Assembly (NCBI GenBank): GCA_964035545.1
Contig: OZ037765.1
Span: 34,857,504 to 34,921,503, forward strand
Source of the DNA: Bugula neritina
Taxonomy: Eukaryota > Bryozoa > Gymnolaemata > Cheilostomatida > Bugulidae
Direction of reading: 5' to 3'
DNA length: 64,000 nt
How positions within the stretch are numbered: position 1 is the first letter of the stretch; the number at the start of each line of letters is the position of its first letter. The notes beneath the pieces were generated by a model. That model saw only the letters and a list, made by a program, of their open reading frames with translations. It had not been told where the DNA came from and searched no databases. Of this stretch, positions 60,501 to 64,000 are shown one piece after another. The translations under genes were made by a program, and so were the position numbers.

Positions 60501-60788
60501 GTGCTGTAGCAAGTAGTAATAAAAATATCACGTGACAAGTTTAATTGGCTGAATATGAAAATGCTATATTGGGTAGACTTCGAGATTAGTAACTGTATTA
60601 TTTCACCATCCTCTGTAAACAATCTATAAACTGTTATTCAGGTACAGACTAAAGTGAGAAAACTTTGCTTAGATAAAAATCTAGAGAGTGGAGGACAGTT
60701 GGTTGTAGTCTGGGATACTCTCACTCATATGAGAAAACTTTACCTGTTTCCTGGGTTTAATGGCCACAAAAGAGAAGATGACTTCTAA
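18513..60788 (+). CDS. Gene B: LRR-Roc-COR-caspase fusion protein
   Basis: Thirteen predicted exons give one frame of 3,819 nt (1,272 residues plus stop TAA at 60786-60788). Order: N-terminal exon (myristoylation-type start, polyproline), N-terminal LRR exon, three LRR cassettes, LRR-Roc-COR exon, two linker exons, caspase p20 (two exons), inter-subunit linker, and p10 (two exons). Its Roc-COR exon is about 90% identical to gene A by eye, but its linker and caspase exons are far more diverged. Catalytic His (THG) and Cys (EVCSG) remain, while the p10 Arg-Asn signature is lost. The gene spans about 42 kb, mainly because introns contain repeats and an insertion of about 20 kb. I infer a membrane-tethered receptor-protease. 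Expression and exon use need transcript data. Confidence 0.8.
19222..20330. repeat. 29-bp minisatellite in family A copy 1
   Basis: Tandem 29-bp units of the form GTGGGTAATGAGGTCAATAG plus TTATTTATA occupy about 19222-19344 and 20135-20330. They are split by MITE copy 1. The family A copy at 60400 has only about one unit, so the array expanded locally. Confidence 0.85.
19345..20134 (+). mobile_element. MITE with GATCGATC subterminal repeats, copy 1
   Basis: 790-bp element with terminal inverted repeats starting CACCGGCTTTCCATGTACCG, flanked by ATT (19342-19344 and 20135-20137). Both ends are dense in the palindrome AGATCGATCT; the AT-rich centre has no ORF. It interrupts the 29-bp minisatellite, and joining the flanks at one ATT restores an uninterrupted repeat unit. 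A 3-bp duplication and CAC-type ends are compatible with CACTA-like or similar cut-and-paste families. No transposase is seen. Confidence 0.85.
20345..21122 (+). mobile_element. MITE with GATCGATC subterminal repeats, copy 2
   Basis: 778-bp copy in the same orientation as copy 1, left end CACGGGCTTTCCATG, right end GGAAAGCCGGTG. It sits just past the right end of family A copy 1. Flanks are AAT (left) and ATT (right), so its target duplication is not exact. Confidence 0.82.
21228..21266. repeat. CA-type microsatellite
   Basis: Short degenerate (CA)n with CG interruptions (acacacacgcgcacgc). Confidence 0.7.
22765..22880 (+). CDS. Weak exon candidate in gene B intron 1
   Basis: ATG at 22765 opens about 39 codons (MENIESFHHMGKDCSYLSEI, then EDDHFLSELGTE) before a good donor-like G|GTAAGC. 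Another frame across the same DNA is also open for about 54 codons (including LRLRGCALRFSEFVL), which suggests a decayed coding or mobile-element segment instead. No family is recognised and no partner exon is identified. Confidence 0.15.
23990..24285 (-). repeat. tRNA-derived SINE-like relics (two)
   Basis: On the minus strand, 24215-24285 reads GTAATGGTTAGCACACCTGT then GCAAGTCCGAGGTC, and 23990-24050 reads GTAGTGGTGAGTGCGCCTGC then TTGCAGGCTGAAGGTC. Both resemble tRNA A-box and anticodon arms without a complete tRNA. They are probably SINE remnants. Confidence 0.4.
24618..24880. repeat. Minisatellite with about 22-bp units
   Basis: Alternating units of the type AAGATCACCATTGAACATAT and AATATCACTATTGAGCATAA. 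About a dozen imperfect copies in gene B intron 1. Confidence 0.8.
25163..25391 (+). CDS. Gene B exon 2: N-terminal LRR region
   Basis: A 229-nt exon between acceptor TTTTGTAG and donor AG|GTATGA, phase 1 in and phase 2 out, so it fits exon 1 on one side and any LRR cassette on the other. It encodes KYSVWFNTSSIDGADDEWMW, a charged stretch, then VTHVRLVYDIPPNINTLFPH followed by LTHLRVSGV, which looks like LRR capping and first repeats. An in-frame stop lies upstream of the acceptor and there is no usable ATG, so it must be internal. Confidence 0.75.
25554..25672. repeat. 30-bp tandem repeat, four copies
   Basis: Unit CTATTCATACTGCTAGCTAG plus TATTTAGTGA, almost perfect, in the intron before cassette 9 of gene B. 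Confidence 0.9.
25812..25955 (+). CDS. Gene B LRR cassette 9
   Basis: 144-nt phase-2 exon with the standard TGTTACAG acceptor and GTGTGT donor. Exposed residues 35, 37, 39, 40, 42 are R, Y, V, R, K. It is now separated from the next cassette by about 21.6 kb. Confidence 0.82.
26510..26815 (-). mobile_element. Ty3/Gypsy-type integrase relic (clearest copy)
   Basis: Minus-strand open segment with the integrase zinc-binding pattern: CHKGHQRVHECR, FWWPVLCRDV, SCNIC (two His, then two Cys), then PWQVGGSDLF and LYVVLID, which match the start of the integrase core. About 94 codons remain open. Neighbouring gag, reverse transcriptase and LTR sequence is absent. The same fragment occurs in introns of both genes' LRR arrays. 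Confidence 0.8.
27585..27647. repeat. 31-bp direct duplication
   Basis: Two adjacent copies of AATAATGAGTTTTGGCTTTA plus TATCATTATAA. Confidence 0.9.
27648..31029. other. AT-rich stretch without recognised genes
   Basis: Left part of the large insertion. Only short random open frames; none shows a domain, splice context or codon pattern I can support. Confidence 0.5.
31030..31335 (+). repeat. Polypurine GA-rich tract
   Basis: About 300 bp of almost pure purine on the plus strand, built from GAGAGAGGGAGA and GGTGGGAGAG variants. Open frames of about 200 codons (minus) and 61 codons (plus) across it are consequences of the repeat. Confidence 0.9.
31336..37140. other. AT-rich, triplet-like low-complexity stretch
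   Basis: No genes recognised. From about 33400 to 37080 the sequence is dominated by short ATT, TAC, TAG and ATA motifs resembling decayed triplet repeats, with a denser block at 35900-36045. Confidence 0.5.
35900..36045. repeat. (TAG)n-rich microsatellite
   Basis: Imperfect TAG/TAC triplet array. It opens a spurious Thr/Ser-rich frame on the minus strand. Confidence 0.85.
37150..39720 (-). mobile_element. Decayed R2-like non-LTR retrotransposon (LINE)
   Basis: Minus-strand relic, readable in pieces across frames. From the 5' end: RRYSREDNKVVMKCCFKSTP at 39660-39590, a Myb-like N-terminal motif; a region around IFQGDSLS near 38460; the reverse transcriptase active site HLLYVDDLKVN near 38350; the open block YKYLGVLE...SKLNGENTIKAINTWAV at 38226-37960; DWETRKLMTTNRAPYPRADV near 37940; and a PVVTGALG-like tail near 37280. 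Frameshifts (for example near 38245) and stops show it is inactive. The R2-like assignment rests on remembered family pattern. Confidence 0.72.
39721..47319. other. AT-rich right part of the large insertion
   Basis: No supported gene. An 86-codon frame at 39900-40160 starting TTG is hydrophobic but AT-driven. A donor-like CAACAG|GTAAGT near 41666 follows a short open stretch (KLKVLAALDQQ) that could be a mobile-element fragment. A 92-codon minus frame at 43713-43991 has no recognised motif. A TA-type microsatellite is at about 42845. Confidence 0.4.
47574..47717 (+). CDS. Gene B LRR cassette 10
   Basis: 144-nt phase-2 exon; acceptor CGTTACAG then TATG, so the joint codon is AGT (Ser). Exposed residues 35, 37, 39, 40, 42 are K, H, W, D, E. 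Confidence 0.83.
48290..48605 (-). mobile_element. Ty3/Gypsy-type integrase relic in LRR intron (copy 5)
   Basis: Minus-strand copy of the same integrase fragment, between cassettes 10 and 11, with disabling changes. Confidence 0.6.
49091..49234 (+). CDS. Gene B LRR cassette 11
   Basis: 144-nt phase-2 exon, the last before the Roc-COR exon. Exposed residues 35, 37, 39, 40, 42 are E, N, T, H, G; residue 12 is V. Framework changes include E for K/R at residue 6 and TPLL for TSLL. Confidence 0.83.
49235..51090 (+). other. Gene B intron between last cassette and Roc-COR exon
   Basis: Homologous to gene A 6762-7831 except for MITE copy 3 at 50101-50877. No exon is present in the rest. Confidence 0.75.
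50101..50877 (-). mobile_element. MITE with GATCGATC subterminal repeats, copy 3
   Basis: 777-bp copy in the opposite orientation to copies 1 and 2, ends CACCGGCTTTCCATG and GGAAAGCCCGTG, flanked by ATT on both sides (50098-50100, 50878-50880). The paralogous intron of gene A has a single ATT at 7619-7621 in otherwise matching sequence, an empty site. The insertion therefore postdates the duplication or conversion linking the two introns. Confidence 0.9.
51091..53093 (+). CDS. Gene B large exon: LRR, Roc GTPase and COR
   Basis: A 2,003-nt exon, the same length and phases as in gene A; acceptor TTCACTAG, donor GTATGT. Roc motifs GNTMAGKTS, DMGGQ and THKDK are intact, as are the COR blocks (CGKVLWYKD, YIFHKISQ, CYCSHC). 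Differences from gene A are scattered, with a local excess in the exposed LRR residues (for example EELDISYNN against EILEIPDNK) and rising divergence after about 53000. Confidence 0.92.
53273..53365 (+). CDS. Gene B linker exon 1
   Basis: 93-nt exon, phase 1 in and out, encoding QTLSESETAMLTEVVKELKV then a short RGAQEMSAPP tail. Same length and phase as in gene A, with weak sequence similarity. Confidence 0.72.
53568..53758 (+). CDS. Gene B linker exon 2 (acidic)
   Basis: 191-nt exon, phase 1 in and 0 out; donor AAG|GTGCTC is weak. It contains ANEDLSDLSDDEENLYPDG and ends NPKIRQLFSNTDK. It matches gene A linker exon 2 in position and charge. Confidence 0.72.
53849..54019 (+). CDS. Gene B caspase p20, first half
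   Basis: 171-nt exon, phase 0. RKRGRALIINNMNFD, then CRKGSDVDVENMSAML with the S1-pocket Arg, then LKFDVV. This is closer to canonical caspases (RxGSDVD) than gene A, but 30 nt shorter. Confidence 0.87.
54178..54400 (+). CDS. Gene B caspase p20, catalytic half (His, Cys)
   Basis: 223-nt exon, phase 0 in and 1 out, donor G|GTAATT. Catalytic His in VIMTHGGLNN and Cys in VILEVCSGG. The QACxG Gln is Glu here, and the residue before the Cys is Val. Confidence 0.88.
54401..56049 (+). other. Gene B intron with splice-site minisatellite
   Basis: 1.65-kb intron; the equivalent gene A intron is about 270 bp. Most of the excess is the 36-bp minisatellite annotated separately. The remainder is AT-rich. 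Confidence 0.8.
54905..55830. repeat. 36-bp minisatellite containing a 3' splice-site-like core
   Basis: About 26 copies of a 36-bp unit (GGACTAGTTTTATGTTACAG plus AGAGGAGTATAGTATA), some shortened by 5-8 bp. Many units contain TTACAGAGAGGAGT, identical to the 14 nt spanning the real acceptor of the exon at 56050. The minus-strand 161-codon open frame is a by-product. Confidence 0.93.
56050..56220 (+). CDS. Gene B caspase inter-subunit linker exon
   Basis: 171-nt exon, phase 1 in and out, acceptor TATTACAG, donor GTAAGT. It encodes RSDYGQRGIDRFDIGESQKE, then a Ser/Pro/Lys segment, then LNYDDLLVVKSSMEC, which matches the start of p10. It lies between two introns filled with tandem repeats. 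Confidence 0.82.
56255..59615. repeat. 14-bp satellite array (about 240 copies) in gene B intron
   Basis: Unit TGTGTGTAATATAC repeated for about 3.35 kb with point variants (CAGTG, TACACTG, TACTACG, short TATA insertions). The variant block GTGTGACACATACTGTGTCT recurs near 56790, 57430 and 58230 with the same neighbouring variants, showing higher-order duplication of segments of about 640-800 bp. Because 14 is not a multiple of 3, all frames cycle every 42 nt and long minus-strand open frames appear; they are not genes. Confidence 0.97.
59625..59734 (+). CDS. Gene B caspase p10, first half
   Basis: 110-nt exon, phase 1 in and 0 out, acceptor TTCCTGTAG directly after the satellite, donor GTGAGT. 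It encodes SFIAKVHPVYGSLMIRALVS. The position and GS..I motif match p10, but the Arg-Asn before the Gly and the Trp-Phe of GxWF are replaced. Confidence 0.84.
59745..60443. repeat. Dispersed repeat family A, copy 3
   Basis: Begins TTACTGGCCCCGTATGA and ends ACAACCAGTTA, inserted just 10 bp after the donor of the p10 exon. It has one unit of the 29-bp motif near 60400 and no MITE. Non-coding. Confidence 0.75.
60642..60788 (+). CDS. Gene B caspase p10, last half and stop
   Basis: 147-nt terminal exon, phase 0, stop TAA at 60786-60788. It encodes VQTKVRKLCLDKNLESGGQL, then VVWDTLTHMRKLYLFPGF, matching the caspase terminal strand, and ends HKREDDF. Confidence 0.86.
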   Translation, partial: VQTKVRKLCLDKNLESGGQLVVVWDTLTHMRKLYLFPGFNGHKREDDF

Positions 60789-60842
60789 ATGTGTTTATTC
60801 CACAAATATCATGTATAACATGCTGCTACAGCTCCTTCAGTA

Positions 60843-60848
60843 AATAAA
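60843..60848 (+). promoter_or_regulatory. Candidate polyadenylation signal of gene B
   Basis: AATAAA 54 bases after the stop codon, within AT-rich sequence. Confidence 0.45.
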
Positions 60849-62034
60849 CAATTATACACAATTACTATAGTTTAGATATATATAGTATATATACACTATG
60901 GCATGTCATTACAGGTGACACTATGAGACAGGTTGCTTGATTTATTTTAAGCTCCATGTATTTCCTTCTGAATGAATGATTAACTATATTTCATGTTTTA
61001 TTTTATTCTTATCATTTAACTGAAGTACTTCATTTTACACTTTATATATCCAAACTTGTGACAATTTTAACAAACTCCAGACAATTGACTATAAATATTC
61101 CTGTACCAAACTGTCTGTGCTCTGTGTAGACGGATAACTTATGTTAAGAGGGCAAAAGTTACTCCCTGAAAGCAACTTCAGGTTTCTTTGCACCTGTTGC
61201 ACTTTTAGTTTTTTTATTTATATAATATACTATATTATCATCCTGTGTGTTCCATATTTTAATAAATAAGTTATATTAGTAATACACCTTGGGCAGTTGT
61301 CTCTCTATTCAAGAGAATATAACCACAGTGCGTATTCATGAAATATATCACATTAAAATATGTCTATTAAGCAGGTAACAGATGGCATACTAACTTGTTT
61401 ATATTGGTATTAGGGTTGTGGCTATCATACACCCCCCCCCCCTTCACATAGATATATCTGGTAGTCATCAGCATTCTATACGTCCTATAGGAAATCGCTT
61501 GAAGCTGTAGCAGTGAGTTGGAAGCCACTGGGTGCAGTGGTTTGGACACAGATGTCTATACAAGTACTGCACTCAGTCACCCCCAACTCAGAGCTGCTTC
61601 TAGCAACTTTCAAGATGAAATATGCAGATGAGCAGATCATGAAGGTAGAGGAATATGACTGGCCACTATTGAGATATTCATTATACTTTCTGCACACATC
61701 TGGTATCAGAACTTAAGCTGAGTGCATAGCATATACATTATATCATCTGCATGTAAACTACACACTATTAGGGGAGACAGCTAGGTTATTGTTCCTGTAT
61801 AATATACTTAATATCAGATAACACACTAGAGGAATGTATATTGATTACAGAGAAAGTGAAGTATTCTCTGACGAGTGCAGTTTGACACTCTACGAAACTA
61901 TTTAGTCGTGTGAGATTTTAAATAAAAAATTTATATCTTTAACAATCTGAAAGCACTACATTATATTAGCTCTGTCACTTGTGATATCAAGCACTTTATT
62001 TTGCTGGAACTCCAACTAGATTGACAATCAGCAT
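60849..62034. other. Intergenic after gene B
   Basis: AT-rich. At about 61467-61716 a plus-strand open stretch of about 80 codons (AVAVSWKPLGAVVWTQMSIQ near its start, LRYSLYFLHTSGIRT at its end, stop TAA) follows acceptor-like AGTCATCAG. It has reasonable composition but no recognised domain and could be an exon or an element fragment. A poly-C run lies near 61430. Confidence 0.35.

Positions 62035-62037
<3 letters not shown>

Positions 62038-62080
<43 letters not shown>
62038..62080. repeat. (TA)n microsatellite
   Basis: About 20 TA dinucleotides. Confidence 0.95.
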
Positions 62081-62085
<5 letters not shown>

Positions 62086-62423
62086 GTATACGAGAAACAT
62101 TGTTATTTATTACTTTATTAGGTAAAGTAATTACACTGATATTTCGGGTACCACTGTACCCATCTTCAGAGTAGCAATGAATGAAATTCAAAAATTATTA
62201 TGTTACGTTAGACGTTATGCATGACACAAAGAATAGAGAGTGACAGTTATTGTAAATTATTGAAACTTAAAGGAGATAATCTTATTTTATATATTACGCA
62301 GGTCAAAAATTATACTGATTTTTTTTTTTTTTTGCATAAAAAATAAATTAGAGTTGACAAAAAAAATAGATATCCAAATATAAAAACAGCAAGAATTAGT
62401 GAAACTATGTAAGAGTTGAGTAG

Positions 62424-64000
62424 TGTGAAAAAGAAAAAGAAGGTATACAACAATCTATCACTGAAGTCAAGCAATATCTTCAAAAGAAATTAAGTTTACT
62501 TTTTTATCTAGTCCTTATAAGTAGAATAACCTCTCGTATTTCAAAGGAACGCAAATTTATTCATTGCAAACATGACCGAAAAATTAAACAACTTCGAAAC
62601 TGCATTCAAGACCCTAAAGCTCAAGAATTAGACACTATGAAAAGCCTACACAATTTCTCTTCAGTTCAACTTACAAATCAACAACAACAAGCTATTGCCA
62701 GAGGATTAGATGTACACATTCCTACAAAAACCAACAATATTCATATTAAATCACAACTCGAATCTTTCTACCAACAAATTTCCTCAAATCAACATCAAGT
62801 ATCTGAAGATAAGCTTGAAGTAATTAAAGGTAAACTCTTAGACACGTACTCCAAATTTATACAGATTAAGATGCCAAAATATTTTGATGATGCTCTAAAG
62901 AAATTGAAAAATAATAAGGATATCTCATTAATTAAACAAGACAAAGGAAAAGGTACTGTTGTCATGAATAAGAAGGATTACATCAACAAATGTTTAGAAA
63001 TACTAAATACACCAAAATTTTCAATATGTTCCACAGATCCAACAAAAACTATTGAAAATCGAATACAATTAGAATTGCGTAGTATCAAAAAACATTTTTC
63101 TGACACTGACTATAAAAGGATATATCCAACAGGTTCAGCACCTGGGAAATTTTACGGGATGGCCAAAATACACAAACTCAAACAAGGAGATGGTATAGAG
63201 AAGCTACAAATGCGACCAATAATTTCTAACATAGGCACTGCATCATACCAACTTGCGAAATACCTGGCCAAAATGCTAAAACCACTTAGTGAATCTGAAA
63301 GTAATATCGAATCAACCGATAGTTTTCTTACATATATACGGCAACTTCATATTCCAGCAAACCATCAACTGATATCATTTGATGTTGTTTCCCTCTTTAC
63401 TTCTGTACCACTTGACTACACGATTTCAGCAATCATAAATGATATTTATGAGAAACAACGAATCCAAACAACTATGCCAAAGAAGAAAATGATAAACTTA
63501 CTCAACCTTTGTACAAAACAAGTTCACTTTACTTTCAACGACATCATTTATACACAGACGGATGGTGTTGCTATGGGATTTCCTCTAGGACCAATAATTG
63601 CGAATATATTCATGACAAAACTAGAACAGAAAGTAATACCAAAGTTGAATTCAATGTCACCTTGGGTGAGATACATAGATGACACATTTGCAACAATAGA
63701 CCCTGAGTATATTAACACAACACTCAACACACTTAATAATTTTCATCCTAACATAAAATTTACTCACGAACTAGAAACCAATAAATCACTTTCTTTTCTG
63801 GATGTTACTGTTTTGCGACACAATAGCTCAGTGGAAACCACAGTATTCCGCAAACCAACACATAACGATACATACTTACATTGGAACTCTTTCTCACTAA
63901 AAACATGGAAGCTAAGCACACTCAAGTCACTAGTATTAAGGGCTAACAAAATCTGTTCTACTCCAGCACTTAAGACCCAAGAACTAAACTATATTCGAAA
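62424..64000 (+). CDS. Penelope-like element reverse transcriptase (3' partial)
   Basis: Open from after the in-frame TAG at 62421 to the window end; the first Met is at 62637. Family features in order: KQDKGKGTVVMNKKDYI near 62937; APGKFYGMAKIHK near 63138; RPIISNIGTASYQLAKYL near 63215; FDVVSLFTSVPL near 63379; DGVAMGFPLGPIIANIF near 63560; the catalytic WVRYIDDTF near 63664; HPNIKFTHELE near 63744; and FLDVTV then FRKPTH near 63797. This is the pattern of Penelope-like elements, whose GIY-YIG endonuclease would follow past the edge. There is no frameshift or stop in about 1.57 kb, so it may be young. It is a mobile element, not a host gene. Confidence 0.85.

Noticed and set aside
62142-62169. 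Hammerhead-ribozyme-like core on the minus strand (CTGAAGA, a GGGTAC/GTACCC hairpin, GAAA)
   Set aside because: An extra base separates CTGAAGA from the hairpin, stem I strands do not pair by eye, and the orientation is opposite to the nearby Penelope-like frame. A covariance-model search with a significant hit would revive it.

Overview
This is an AT-rich, intron-rich animal genome window. The long low-complexity introns, the mixture of Penelope-like, Gypsy-like and R2-like retroelement remains and small DNA transposons, and the presence of Roc-COR and caspase domains in one protein suggest an early-branching invertebrate. A sponge is my best guess, but the species cannot be fixed from sequence alone. 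There are no rRNA genes, intact tRNA genes, operons or CRISPR arrays.

The main content is a tandem pair of plus-strand paralogues that join three modules in one reading frame: a leucine-rich-repeat (LRR) sensor, a Roc-COR GTPase switch and a C-terminal caspase (p20 plus p10). Gene A runs from before the window to 12709. It has eight LRR cassette exons (709-6761), one large LRR-Roc-COR exon (7832-9834) and seven linker and caspase exons; 1,436 residues are visible. Gene B runs 18513-60788. It has a short first exon with a myristoylation-type N-terminus, an N-terminal LRR exon, three LRR cassettes, the Roc-COR exon (51091-53093) and the same seven downstream exons. Its predicted splice joins keep one frame of 1,272 codons plus stop.

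All eleven LRR cassettes are exactly 144 nt and phase 2 at both ends, so any number can be joined without losing frame. Their framework is nearly invariant. Differences concentrate at the exposed positions of the LRR beta strand, mostly at codon positions 1 and 2 while the third base stays fixed. This looks like an innate immune or cell-death receptor family with a diversifying recognition surface wired to a GTPase switch and a protease. The domain architecture is read from the sequence; the role is inference.

Layout: 1-708 upstream flank; 709-12709 gene A; 12710-18512 intergenic, with a minus-strand coiled-coil terminal exon (13644-13898), degenerate inverted and direct copies of gene A's 3' end (16110-17262) and dispersed repeats; 18513-60788 gene B. 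Gene B is inflated by a repeat family carrying a minisatellite, three copies of a roughly 780-bp MITE, an apparent insertion of about 20 kb (27071-47319) inside its LRR array that carries a decayed R2-like LINE, a 36-bp minisatellite that replicates a splice acceptor (about 54905-55830), and about 3.35 kb of a 14-bp satellite (56255-59615). Beyond gene B, 60789-62423 is mostly unassigned, and 62424-64000 is the open 5' part of a Penelope-like reverse transcriptase that continues past the window.
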